64,000 nucleotides of DNA from Oreohelix idahoensis (Eukaryota > Mollusca > Gastropoda > Stylommatophora > Oreohelicidae). Position 1 is the stretch's first letter. The number at the start of each line of letters is the position of its first letter. The position numbers were made by a program, and so were the translations under genes. The notes beneath the pieces were generated by a model. The model had not been told where the DNA came from. It saw only the letters and a program-made list of their open reading frames with translations, and ran no database searches. Location: positions 1 to 64,000 of the forward strand of contig JAMPIV010021263.1 of assembly GCA_024509875.1 (NCBI GenBank), given 5' to 3'. This document shows, one piece after another, positions 20,053-31,559 of the stretch.

Positions 20053-22135
20053 TGTGGTAAAGTGGGATGTTATAAATATCTATAGGGGACTTAGTGTACT
20101 GGCTGAGATCAGCTGTGAAGGTATCTGTATCTAATAAGTGTGGTGTATTACAGATGACCTTACTTGCTACCACATTTAAACATCAGTCAGAATTATTCTG
20201 GAATATTGTGATGACTACGTTGAATGTCTAGGGTTATGAAAGTGATGAAGTGTATGTTCACAACAACCAACAGACAGATAAACAATTTAGTTTAATCCAC
20301 AACTCTTTACAACACTGTGACACTCACACACATAGAACACTCTATAAGACTATCTTAATAAGTCTAGTTTTATCTTTAAAAATATGTATTAATTTCTTTC
20401 AATAATAGATATCCTGATTCAACTACAAAGTGAACCAGGAATCACAATCAAATGTAATTACAAGTTGTATGTACACTATTTATAGATATGATCTTTGTAT
20501 TGACATATTATTATTATCACAATGTGTGTGTAAGTTGTGATGTAGTACTATGAGGTAATACTGGATTTTTCAAGCTAGGTTGTTGTTTATCATCATGATT
20601 TCAGGTGTCTGTTTCTGGTGGAAATAGTATTGGAAAAGTTCACAGTTCCTGTCATTGGAAACAATTACTTGTCCCTCTTTAATTAATATACTGTCACTTT
20701 TAGAGGGGGGGGGGGGGGTACATAAGATTGAGCTGCTCTGGCCACGAGATCTTATCTTCTGTGAGGGCGGCAGGAAACAGTCTCCTCTGCTCGCTTGCTT
20801 CACCGTATTCTTGAGGACCAACACTGGTCGCTATCTGGACCAAGGAGTATGCTATCAGCCTCTGGATTCAGCAAAACTCAGACCAGGTGCTGCTTTAATA
20901 GTTTAGGACCACGGTCCCTGAAACAAGAAGGTTGTACCTCCCTTCAGAACTAATGTATAATCTATTTCCCCACTAAAACACAATACATAACAAACACCGA
21001 GTTCAGCACGGTAGTCCAACTGCTAGCTTCATCTGAAACAATTTACACCAGTATTCCTCTCCCTAATGGTTACAACGCCTCTGCAATTCCAGCATTATTT
21101 TCTTCTATTCAATAAGATAGGTGTCAGAGTACTATTTGGCAATCCCATGCAGTTTCACTCCTCTTCAACATGTTTTGGTAATGGTGGAGCAATCTCTAGG
21201 TTTTGCCTCCTGTGTATTACTGAACTACATACAAACAGACATACATTATCAATTCACATTCAATTTTCATCAAAAAGATATCAAATGTCTAGCTTACCAC
21301 AATTCATGGAAATAATAAACTAATACGTTGACTGGCGATGAATTATGGCACAATTCCGATCTGCCTCTGTCCCAGGCTTTTATTTAGAAAAATATGAGCT
21401 GGATCTTAACACACTTGCTATTCAATAAGTTTATTTTCAAAATGTGGCACTGAACTGACGCACCTAATTGACTATATCAAATGGTCTAGCCAATGGGGCC
21501 ATGTTTACAAAAGCATTTGAAAAAAATGTACCCTTCCTACCGTCTCCCTTAACCAAAAATAGTATTTGCATTCGACTAATCATGTTTCGTCTTACATATT
21601 ATTCTAGCCAATCAAATAGGATTTAACTTGTTGGCCTATTTCCCGTAAAATGGTGGTTTTAAAACCTGCCACTGAGCAAATATGATCGGGTGCTGTCTGA
21701 CACCCTCACTATTTTATTTTGGCCATAATTTGTTAATTCCTAGACTATTTGCATAACACTTAACATATTCTTTGTCAGCAAGTCCTAAGGAACCCAAATA
21801 TATAAATTTAATGGAGCTAAGTGGCTGCGTTCAAAATATGTATTTTCTAGGATAGTCGTGTATTTGTTTTTTTTATTTTTATGTTTAGAACCGCCACCTG
21901 TTTTGCCTTTTCGACTGTTCTGTCAGACTAATGTCAGGATTTCAGACGTAAAACAGTATTGAGTCATGTTTCCTAATAAGCATTAACCAGGTTTTTTAAA
22001 ACCTTACCGTGTATTGGTAGTGTTTTTTGTCACTGTCTATTTGAAAAAAAGTTAGTGCTTCATGCCTGTCGCTTGGGGGTGGCATTATTTTATATCGCGC
22101 GACTGCGTGTTAGTGTTGCATGCGTTCCTCAGTAC

Positions 22136-22176
<41 letters not shown>

Positions 22177-22505
22177 AAGTCCATCTGTCTTTTCGTTTAT
22201 GTTAACGTAGTATATAAAATGACATGAATGGAATATTAAATCTAGGTCATTACGCAGTTTGCGTATCTCAAGGTTTTCTAAGAAACACAGTACTAGTTGT
22301 CTTTTTAGAAACGCGTGTAGTTTTATGCAGACGGAGCAGAAAAAGGGGTTGTCTTGTTTAACTAGCATGACATTCTATAACACAGGCGTACGCTATAGTG
22401 ACGGCACTGTTCTTTACCAGTCTTCTTTCCTTTTATTGAATTACTTCGTTAGGCTTTACATCTACTTTTTAATTTATATATGTGGATTTAGAATGTTTCA
22501 CGACA
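20053..22505 (-). mobile_element. Insertion F: TG..CA element, probably a solo LTR
   Basis: 2453 bp between perfect 5-bp duplicates ATCAG (20048-20052 and 22506-22510), splitting B's RT from RNase H. On the minus strand it runs TGTCGTGAAACATTC to CCCACTTTACCACA, so the ends are TG and CA with weak inverted similarity, as in an LTR. No coding domain is recognisable. It holds a 14-G run (20705-20718) and a (TC)n run (22138-22171). A solo LTR left by recombination is the simplest reading; orientation is judged from the AATAAA-like sequence and is uncertain. Confidence 0.75.
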
Positions 22506-23348
22506 ATCAGGTTGACCTTTGCGAGTTATATCCGTCAGAGGAGCACATATAGAGTTAAAATGATTAATGTACTTTTGGTAGAAACCACACAACGACACGA
22601 AAGATCGCACATCTTTCTTTGTTTGTGGCCTAGGTGCTATTTTCAATTTTTCCAGATTCTTAGGATCAGGGGTCATGCTACCCTGATGTACCGTATGTCC
22701 AAAGAATTCCAACTCTTTACACCCAATACAACATTTTGTTGGCCTAGCGGTTAAGTTAGCCTCTCTGAGTCTATCAAACGGCATATTCAAAGAGGTAACG
22801 TGTTCCTCAAATGTTTCCGTAGCAATGAGGATATCATCCATAAAATTCGAAATACATGGATTTTTCAGGGGATCCAGCAATTTTCGCATCATCCTAGAAA
22901 ACACACTCGGGGCATTTTTCAACCCAAAAGGTAACATGTTGAACTCATAATGACCTTCCGAGGTGCTAAAGGCTAAATAAGGTCGAACCTCAGGCTTTAC
23001 TGGAATTTGATAATAGCCTTTGCTAAGATCCACCTTAGAAAAATATTTTGCCTTGTTCAGCCTGGCAAATAGTTGAGTAGTATCAGGTAATGGATCCACC
23101 TGACCCTCTGTGACAGCATTCAGTTTCCTGTAATCTATGCACAGTCTATGTTCTCCCGATGGTTTCCGCAACAAAACCACACAGGAACTATAAGGAGACT
23201 CACTGTGAGAAATAATCCCTTCTTGTAACAAATAATCTATCTCCTCTTTCAAAGCTTTTTGTTTATCCGTTAACACATCTGTATGTTTCTCAAGGACCTG
23301 TTGAACCTTCTCCTTCTGTCCTTTTGTCAGGTGATTACTGATCTTCAC
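22506..23348 (-). pseudogene. Element B: reverse transcriptase
   Basis: About 280 residues: YSSCVVLLRKPSGEHRLCIDY, VDLSKGYYQIPV, FNMLPFGLKNAPSVF and NFMDDILIA. The usual YxDD box reads FMDD, still with both Asp. The thumb and connection continue to APLTDITRKGQPD, where F interrupts. Upstream, an in-frame TAG at 23349 separates it from the INT C-domain in the same reading frame, so the two were one polyprotein in INT-RT order. Confidence 0.92.
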
Positions 23349-23810
23349 CTATGCAAACGTTTCACTGGTTTTCAGTGGATATTCGAATGAGGAGAGAGGG
23401 TCATTTTTCATTTCGGTTGCGATAGACAAGGCCAATAGGTGTGTTCCTTCCTGGATTTGTCTGTCCAGATATTTCTTCAAAAGGTTTACATGATAGACTT
23501 TTTCCTTTCCCTTTTTGTCTATCTTATAATTTGTTCTGGATACCTTTTCCAAAACTGTATATGACCCTTGCCATCCGATCTGAAATTTATTGTTGCTGCC
23601 GGGCAATAGAAGAAGTACCTTCTCCCCTACAGCAAGTTCCCTATCCTTAGCTTTCTTGTTATAATAAGCAGCATGCTTTTTCCTGGCTTGTCTCAAATTA
23701 TCATTTGCCAGTTTCCAACTAGTTTTTAAACGAGTGGTCAGTTCGTTCACATATTGATAAGATGAGGTAACAGTCTCCTCTGCCTTCTCATCTGTCCATG
23801 TCCTTAACAA
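23349..23810 (-). pseudogene. Element B: integrase C-terminal domain
   Basis: 153 residues with the typical arginine/lysine helix (NDNLRQARKKHAAYYNKKAK) followed by the GPY/F-like barrel (VGEKVLLLLPGSN, IGWQGSYTVLEKV, YHVNLLKKY). In Ty3/gypsy INT this part follows the catalytic core. Here nothing resembling the DDE core precedes it, in this frame or the neighbouring one. Confidence 0.88.
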
Positions 23811-23811
23811 A

Positions 23812-24905
23812 TTACATATGGACTTTTAATTTTTCATACTTATTTTTCATGGCACCCGTCAGGTCCTTTACACTAGAAGCTTTATAGTGAGGACTTTTCT
23901 TCCTAGAATCATCACTCACAAATCGTCCACTACCAATTCTTTTCTTGGGGTTTTCTCCCCACTTTAAGTTCATTGTGAGAGATCTTCGCTCTCTTTTCGT
24001 TTCCTCCAGTTTATATAATTCTGACCGAGGGATTTTCAGCTTAGTCTGGGGTAAAACTACTCTGGGTGCTCGTCGCATGGTGGCCATTCTAATACATTCG
24101 AGTGAAGACTGTGTGTGAAAAGGGGGCTCCCATTCCACGTTGTCTACTTTATTACAATTATTTTTAGTTCCAGGCCTAATTTTGTCCCGTGGCGTGTCTA
24201 GGTCCTGATCAATTTTCCTACTTGTGGGTGTTCCCTCATGAAATACGCCACATGCTTCTACAAAATTCTCAACGATGACCATCATATCTGGCCAATAATA
24301 TTTTTTAGCTACTTTTTGGCAAATGGTACCTACTTTCTCGTGGTACCCATCTTTTCCAACATGTAAACTCCGTATTACGTCTGCCCTATACATTTTAGGA
24401 AGAACCAGCTGTCCATGACCAGCTGAACCAGTGCCGGCCTTCCTATATAACAATTTATTCTTTATGTAAAATTCTTCTTTTCTTGGAGGTGTATGGCAGT
24501 TACGCAATTTTTGAAAGCACGGCTTCAGTGTCCTATCTTGAGCCTGTGCCTTCCTCATCTTCTCTGGATGAGTATTTATAGGTTCATCTTCTTCCTTTCT
24601 GGATTGTGATCGGGTCTGGACTGCTGCCAAGACCACAGGTCTCTTGGGATTCTCCAAGTAGACATAACGACACCCCAATATCAGAATGTAGATGGGTGCG
24701 TCTATCACTGCTGCTCTGATTATCCCTTCCACATAGCGAGTTTTCACTGTTATCCTAGCAATGGGAAGTTTCATGAGTGGTAGGTCCTTGGTCGCCCCTT
24801 GTATCTCCACTGTTTCTGTGGTATACTGATCTGGGTTCAAAAAGTGCGAGCTCACGACATCATCAAAATCTAAACCTGTATCATAGAGGCACCTAATGGT
24901 GACAT
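23812..24905 (-). pseudogene. Element B: protease and INT zinc finger with foreign basic tail
   Basis: The protease active site LYDTG lies near 24885-24895, upstream of the first Met of the ORF (24855) in the same frame and overlapping the end of gag, so gag and protease were linked by a frameshift. The protease end reads IYILILGCRY. The INT zinc finger follows (SLHVGKDGYHEKVGT, YYWPDMMVIVENFVEACGVF), with its last Cys lost. Then, in place of the INT core, come about 130 residues I cannot assign, Lys/Arg-rich at the end (KRERRSL, ENPKKRIGSG), stopping at 23812. The tail could be a replacement segment or read-through of rearranged DNA. Confidence 0.78.
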
Positions 24906-26245
24906 CATTGCATACAACATCCTCACAAACTGGGGGTCATAAGGTTCCTGCTGTCCAGCAGGTTTGTCCTTTACTTCCTGGTTCCCCCGTCTCATAGTAG
25001 CAAATTCAGCAGGTTTTCTTTTACAAAACTTTATGTCATGTCCTTCCTTCTTACAATACCGACAATACAATCTACCTTGATGAAAAGGTTTTCTTTCATC
25101 ATTCTTTCTGTCATTAAAATGTGAGGTTTTATTTTTAAAATCATTTCGAGGCCTATCAAAGTTCTGCTTACCTCTGTTATCAAATTTATTATGGTTTTGA
25201 GGAGCCTTATACTGATCTACTGGTTTTTTCTTGATGCCAGCTACCTCTGCCTGGGCTGCCTGATACCTCTCAGCGACATTAATTATCTCACCCAGCCTCT
25301 CCGCGCCCTGTTCCATGAGAAACTTTCTCATGTCTGGAGCCATGGACTCTCTCATCTGTTCTATGAGTATCATCTCTTTGAGATCTTGGGTTTTCCCCAA
25401 AGAAGCCCATTTCTCCATATACGTTTCTAACCGGGCGGAGAACTGGTGATAGGTCTCACCCGACAGTAGCCTGGCATTCCTAAATTTCTTTCTATAAAAC
25501 TCTCCGTTCTTTTCGTATCTTAACAGAAGAGCTTGCTTCAACATGTCATAGTTGTCTTGGTCATCCCTGCTCATTTTGGAAAACACTTCATAGGCTGTTC
25601 CCCGAAGACCCTGAGACAACTTTACCCCCCATTTTTCTCTTTCTAATCCATAAGTAGTGGCTAATACTTCATATCTGCTCAAATATGACTCAATGTCATC
25701 ATCCTTTTCTACAAAATAGTCTAAATGGCACCCCATGGCTGAGTTGGAGGCCCCCTGACTAGCAGTAGCATCAGAGGTAGAGGGCCTGTGACCATTGTCC
25801 AGAGCAAGGCCTTGCAACTCTAACTCCCTTAGTCGCAACTCATGCTCCCTCTGTAATCTTTTATCTTCCGCTTCCCTCTCAGCAGTCAATCTTTTTTCTT
25901 CTTTTTCTGCCTCCCTTTGCAGTCGTTTTTCTTCTGCCTCCAATTTTCTTTCCTCAAATTGGAGCCTCTTTATCTCAGCCTCTCTATCAGCCTCTAAAGC
26001 CCTAGCCTCCTTCTCAGCCTCAATTTGCAACCTTTTAATTTCTTTCTGCGCCTCTCTAACTCTAATTTCTTCATCTCCCTAACATCTTCTACCTGTATTC
26101 TCCTCTCTTCAGCTAACCTATGTTCTTCCCTGGCAATAAATTTATCACATTCTGAGGTGACATAGTCAATCAAGATTTGTCCCTCCATATTCATTTCCCT
26201 GGCAGTCTGCACAGCCGCAGAGCGAAACTTAGCCAGATCTGTCAT
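24870..26245 (-). pseudogene. Element B: gag with coiled coil, SCAN-like capsid and zinc knuckle
   Basis: The N-terminus (Met 26245, MTDLAKFRSAAVQTAREMN) is in another frame from the main body (from 26030), so a frameshift lies near 26050. The N-terminal third is a coiled coil of REAE/EEKRL repeats. The capsid region (about 25640-25260) carries FRNARLLSGETYHQFSARL, DLKEMILIEQM and FLMEQGAERLGEIINVAERY, a helical pattern like the SCAN domain. One classic CCHC knuckle, CRYCKKEGHDIKFC, lies near 25040-25000. This is the clearest example in the window of a Gmr1-like gag. Confidence 0.88.
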
Positions 26246-26458
26246 CCTGATAAATACAAAAAGTACTAACTAAGTTTCTAACTAAGTACAAATTTATTTA
26301 ATTAATTCTGGGTTCTGACACTTTCTTCACTTCCCAAATCTTGGGTAATAATATATGGGAATTCACTGGGAAAATTAGAATGTTGTTAATGCTAACCCAG
26401 ACCCCAATGAATGTAGTACTAGGAGAAATTCAAATCCCCGGACACGCCTACCAATTTA
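26246..26458 (-). other. Short leader and primer binding site of B
   Basis: The PBS ends at 26453: on the minus strand it reads TGGTAGGCGTGTCCGGGG, five bases after the LTR end. It differs from the PBS of A and E1, so B uses another tRNA. The leader is only about 200 bp, much shorter than in A and E1. Confidence 0.65.
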
Positions 26459-28955
26459 TGTAGTAAAGTTTGATTTGCTGGGGAGGTTATGATGGTATCC
26501 TAAAAGAATGAAATCCGTGTCTGTATTAACCGTGTGAGGTCAAGCACATGTAGGCCCCTGACTCTAAAAGATGATGATGAAATATATGCAGGGAACCTAA
26601 CGCTACCTCCCTAGATCTCACACGGTCATTATTTTGGCTCTAGTGTCTGGTGTATGATGTACCTAGTGTCTAGGGGAGAAATGAAATGATGGTACACAAC
26701 ACAAAAACACTTTAATTTTCTATGAGGAAGTGAATAAAACCAGTGGTTAAGTTTTTCTTTAAAATGAATGTTTTTTTTCTGTACAATTTAATCTGCCTGT
26801 CCAGCCATATCTTTTGGACAGGTCTTTGAAAATGAGGACAAGATAGTTTACAGAAAAGATCAACTAAAAATGTGTGGACAATTTGCCCAATAACTATAAA
26901 GTCAATATATATCCTTCCTGTGGGAATGTTCACAGCTTACACTTTATTCATCTAAAAGGGAGAGTCACTGTGTATGAGGGGCTGTAGTTTCATCACACCC
27001 CATAAACTTCCTGAGTATGATTTGAAATACCAGTGTTTATTAAACGAAAATGTCAGATATACCCAGATGCTTAACACATCACCTGGGATTCCTTGTAGAA
27101 TGATAATACAGTATGAAGTTGCAGAAAATCTCGATCTCTCAAAATGCCCAAGCTCCTCCCGTTATCTTTTGACAGCATAAACGAATGGTCGGAGACTTGA
27201 TGGCTTTATTCTCACTCAGCAGGTTTCCTGTTACCGGCTGGCAACAGGAAATAAAACCTCTGCAACAAAAGGACACCCTGGCCTTTTATATCTGATCACT
27301 TATTATATTTATTAGTTTCCTACGGTGATATGGGGTCAGCCTCGCGTGCATTACAGGTGCACTCGCCCCTAATTTTAAATGACTCACATCTTGCTGTGAC
27401 CACACCTCAGGTCCCTATGGCAGATACGCCACTGTACGTTTACATAGTTTTCCTCAATAAAATAATGTGGAGTAACCACATTTCCTTTGGTATGATTTTC
27501 TCTTCTTTTCTTTTTTAAAAATAAATGCTTCAGGCATGTTAAACAGTGTTCATGGAACACAGAGGCTTACTAATATATTCTAATGCAATAATTATTAAAA
27601 CACAATCATGACAACATACATCAGTTAGATACAGTTCAATGTGAGGACTCAACAATGTCTGCTCCCGGCACGTTCTTCACTTTTCCCAATAGCAGTATCT
27701 AACTTTGGCAGTGGGATTAAACATAATAATTCATAAAGCATTCTTACCACAAATTTCAAGAAATATAAACAAATGACGCTGACTTGCAAAGAAGTGGCCT
27801 CAGTTTCTTCTGCACTGTCCAGACTGTGAATACTTCTTTATTTAATTTTAAAATTAACACAGCTGATCTCAGCGTATTTGAATGAAAAGTTTTGTTCAAC
27901 TGGCAATAAATAATGAAAGCCTTTTGCTAATATTTATTAGCACTGGCCAATCGAAAGCTTGCGACTACCAGAATTCAAATGTAGTTTTTGAAAAACAAAA
28001 ATAATTCCAAACAAACTCTGCGTCTGGTAGTCGATTGGCCAGCCTGCTTTAGTTATGCCAATACAAAAGATGTTAGTTTTGGATTACAATTTTCCTACCG
28101 CTCCCCTCTCCTCCTATACTCTTTTCTAAGCTGGCGTCCCCACTAACGTTATGAAAAAAAACAAGCAGGAACAACAGTCTGTCTGGTCGCGCGTCCGTAG
28201 ACATTTAGTATTTTCTCAATATCTTGGCTAATACTTGGACTACCATATTATTTAAAACTCATTCTTGCTCAGTGGACTCTAAGCTATACTATCATATAAT
28301 TTTTATGGTCAGTTTCATTATGGTTTAGATTTTCAATTTTGTCACTGTCAATCGTCAAATAAAAATTTTACACAAGACGGCCATTTCCCCCCCCCCCCTT
28401 CTCATCTCTCGCTAGCATGTATTTTCAAATAACTACTTGTTTTAGTGACGTCAGTAATACTACCGCGAGGAGGAAATAAAATTGTCTGCGTGTTTGCCTC
28501 TGTTGGCTTTGCCACAGCGTGTATATATGCATGGCATAATGTGTCAAGCGAGCGGGGTTTTGAGCGGCGGGTATTTGAATAGGCATTAAATATTTGTATT
28601 GTCTCGTGTTACATTACCAAAAAATGTAAGGATTACTACTTATTACCAGCGTTAAAGTTAACTATTACGTTAATTCAGACAGTAGTTTGGCGGCACACTT
28701 CCGCAAAATCGTTAATTGTAAGTCTTGCCACAGTCTCTATCAGATCGGGCAAAATGTTAAAAATGTACGTCACAAGGAAAGCGAGTAGGTTTTAAACGGC
28801 GGGGTCGGTTCTAAGCCTGTCCACGGCACAAAATTCAGCGCTATGCTGGCGTGTGAGAGGATCACAGTCAGACACAATCGGGCGGGTTTATTTATTATCA
28901 TTTTATGACTAAAACCTTACTGAAATGAGCGATTATTCTCGCAGATTTTACTACA
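26459..28955 (-). repeat. 5' LTR of element B
   Basis: 2497 bp. On the minus strand it begins TGTAGTAAAATC (28955) and ends TTTACTACA (26459); the ends form a short inverted repeat TGTAGTAAA/TTTACTACA. The segment from 26909 on is duplicated at 17925-19479. It is flanked on the left by the PBS and on the right by an older RNase H fragment. Confidence 0.88.
28235..28746 (-). repeat. Extra segment in B's 5' LTR
   Basis: About 510 bp here correspond to only about 19 bp in the 3' LTR (near 19240-19258). The flanks TTGGCTAA and CGGGCAAAATG align in both copies. It contains a C12 run (28387-28398) and no ORF. It is either an insertion into this LTR or a deletion from the other; I see no clear TSD. 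Confidence 0.7.
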
Positions 28956-29258
28956 GATTGTCATGATGCATTGATTAAAATTAAGGACTTCTTTTCAGTG
29001 TCCCCTATCTTGTTGTTACCAAATATAAATTTACAATTCATTCTTCGAACAGATACATCCCAGATACCTCTGCAGATGTACAGGGGCATGCCACACCCTT
29101 GTTTTTACGTATCGAGAAAATTCTTACCTGCAGAGACGTATGCTACTGGTGAAAAGGTCCTTTTAGCGATCGTGTGGTGCCTTGAGAAGTTTTTGTCGGG
29201 TTTCCGAACCTGTCCAGTGGTTTCACAGTCTGACAGTTCCTTGATTAGTTATTTATGA
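28956..29258 (+). pseudogene. RNase H fragment of an older gypsy element (C)
   Basis: About 100 residues in frame from the very edge of B's LTR: FILRTDTSQI, FYVSRKFLPAETYATGEKVL and VVSQSDSSLISYL. This is the Asp/Glu/Asp framework of a Ty3/gypsy RNase H, degenerate and truncated. B evidently inserted into this element, so its RT should lie beyond the left edge of the window. Confidence 0.75.
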
Positions 29259-29757
29259 AATCTTCTATATGACATGCCGTGATAACTTTGTTGACTTTGC
29301 TATGTTATGTTTCCTTAGGTACAGTTTAGGTATTTATCTTCTCCACCGGACACACACGTGCCACGAGTGTCACGTTTGAGTTCGGGGGGGGGGGGGGGAA
29401 TAGATGTTATGGACTGCTGCATGGTTTTGCCAGCATCTCCGTTTGGTTTTATTTGAGATGGTCGCACTATGCAGCATTGTCTCTAGTCAGACTCATAACG
29501 CGATGCGTACGTTACTTGCTGATGTGTTGGACTTGGTTACGCAGAGTCGACATGTGCCTTAGGGCATAAAGCAGTGTTTCTAGATTATGTGTGGTTAGCC
29601 CACTAAAAGATATAAGTGTAGGCTTGAATAGCCAACGGTAAATGTAAAGTATAAGGACGTTCGAGTCCAGAATATATGGTATGCGTTTTATCGGTGGATA
29701 ACGCATAGACTAATTAATATAATACGGTGTGTGTAGATTACCATAACGGGTTCAAGT
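29259..29757 (+). other. G15 tract and possible LTR start of element C
   Basis: A run of 15 G (29384-29398) is followed by AATAGATGTTATGGACTG. A G-rich tract just before a TG is where a gypsy element keeps its PPT and 3' LTR, so an LTR may start at 29405. No second LTR copy is in the window, so this stays tentative. No gene is otherwise visible. Confidence 0.35.
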
Positions 29758-29868
29758 ATGGCAGACTATGATGACGTGAGCAGCCAAATTAAATATAAGA
29801 AACTAGCCAGAGATTTAATAAATAATAAAGCTCCTAAGAGAGAAGCTAAAGGTATGGTAACCTATTGA
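29758..29868 (+). other. Candidate first exon or small ORF
   Basis: A 36-codon frame starts at an ATG in good context (AAGTATGG): MADYDDVSSQIKYKKLARDL, then NNKAPKREAK. The sequence GCTAAAGGTATGG at about 29845-29857 is a plausible splice donor. The composition is protein-like and differs from the surroundings, but I do not recognise it. It could belong to element C's leader or to a host transcript. Confidence 0.25.
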
Positions 29869-30524
29869 AATACGTTCACTGCGTAATTATTCTAAAGAAG
29901 CTAACAGTGCTAGATATTACAACTCTGAAGAGTTTATGTGCTAAAGTAACGGTTAACTTGACCGTGTGGAGGTCAAACAGCTGAGGCTAATGTACAGTGT
30001 GTTCGCTACTGCCTACGTGATATATGAACCTTATGTTTTCGTCGTCAATTATCATACTATGTTGTATGCATGGATAATAAATGCAAAAGTCGTCATTCAG
30101 GCATTCCTGTCGATTGCTTGTGAGTTACAGAAGTTTGTGCTGCATATTTAAGCACTTCTGTTCTTCGTTCAAGAGTTCTGATCGACCATGTTGGGTTGAT
30201 TACACACACACAATAACCGAAGAGAAATCAAGAAACGTAGACGACAGACTAATGGGCAAAAATATTATGAGAAATAATATGCTTAAATATCCGGAATACA
30301 ATATTACTGCAGAAACCCACAGTTACGGCAATATACTAACTTTACTGCAGTAAAACGACAGTCCAGTCAGAGGAGATAGCCAAAGCAAGAGTAATATGCT
30401 CACATAGAAAATAAAGCCCGTAACACAATGGTCGTTCATGAATCATCATTCTATACGCTGAGGTTGCCAGCCTCAAATGACTTTGACATCCAATAGCGAG
30501 TTTCACACATTAAAATTCACATGG
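29869..30524. other. No gene seen
   Basis: AT-rich sequence with stop codons in all frames. It may include the end of the putative C LTR (an ACACACACA run near 30204). Confidence 0.5.

Positions 30525-30616
<92 letters not shown>
30525..30616. repeat. (TA)n microsatellite
   Basis: About 92 bp of uninterrupted TA dinucleotides. Reading frames of alternating Ile-Tyr through it are artefacts. Confidence 0.97.
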
Positions 30617-30619
<3 letters not shown>

Positions 30620-31559
30620 AGTTCACATGTTAGTAACGAAACAGAATGAAAAATGCACTACTTACGTCAATCTTGGCAACAGACTTGTTGCTCAAATGAA
30701 TAAAAGAGACTAGTCGGTCCCTTACACGCGTCTGGTGTGTCTTTATTTTGACCATAGATTCCCTCTATGACTCCGCGTGTTTCTTCAGTTTCCTAGTCCC
30801 GGTGTTCCTTTTTAAATTGTAGAGATTTTCTGTGCTTGGTAAGTCTTATTTGGTTCTCCAATAAAAGGTCCGGTTAACAAAAAGGAATTATGAATCTAGT
30901 CTTCACTCTGGCGAGGTCCGATGTTGACTTGGCGAGCGTGAAATTCACAGTGAAATAAAACTGTGAAATGGTCAGACTAATTCTATCTCTTCCCACGCCT
31001 TCGTTTGTTATTGGGTTAAATAAACGCTCCAATCATACTCAAACAGGTCGAGTGTGGTACTTTCAAAATATTTCTGACATGGAAAAATGTTGCAAAGGTC
31101 ATGTCTCCCATATATGGTAATATGCTGTCTGATGCCCTCGTGTACAAACTTACAGACAGATCGCTAGACACACATGAGAACATGCCCACATGTGTCACAC
31201 AGACAGTAATGTTGGTGTATCAAGGATGACCTGGAAGCGCTTATGTCATAAGTTCCGCCTCGAGCACGGGTTATCCTGTGCTTAGCTTTTATCAAATCTG
31301 TGCCGCGCCCTCTAGGCTACGATGTATCAAATCAGCCGCTCCTTGCAAATGTTTTAGCAATGGGACAGGACACGCACAGACGTAATGACTAATCCCTAAG
31401 AGGGGTGTACGAAGGAAAATACAAAATATCTGCTACTTAGCAGAAAAATAACGAAGAAAGAAAGAAAAGTGCGATAATTGACAGCACATAATAAAAATCA
31501 GTACCACAAATGTACCGATACTGCCGGAGAGAAGGAAAGATCGCGAAGAGGTCGTCCAT
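30617..31559. other. No gene seen
   Basis: Nearly 1 kb of mixed-composition DNA. I see no ORF with protein-like composition, no terminal repeats and no RNA gene. Confidence 0.5.

Larger units (their letters stand above)
17925..28955 (-). mobile_element. Element B: second Gmr1-like Ty3/gypsy retrotransposon
   Basis: On the minus strand the layout is 5' LTR (28955-26459), PBS, gag (26245-24870), protease and INT zinc finger, INT C-domain, RT (23348-22506), the F insertion, RNase H (20047-19550), PPT and 3' LTR (19479-17925, cut by A). The INT C-domain precedes RT, as in A, but the sequences are quite different, so this is a separate family of the same lineage. The INT catalytic core is missing. 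Several stops and frameshifts make it a dead copy. The LTRs differ by roughly 2% plus one large length difference. Confidence 0.87.

Noticed and set aside
22259..22552. Plus-strand ORFs at 22259-22754
   Set aside because: They lie across insertion F and antisense to B's RT, without motifs.
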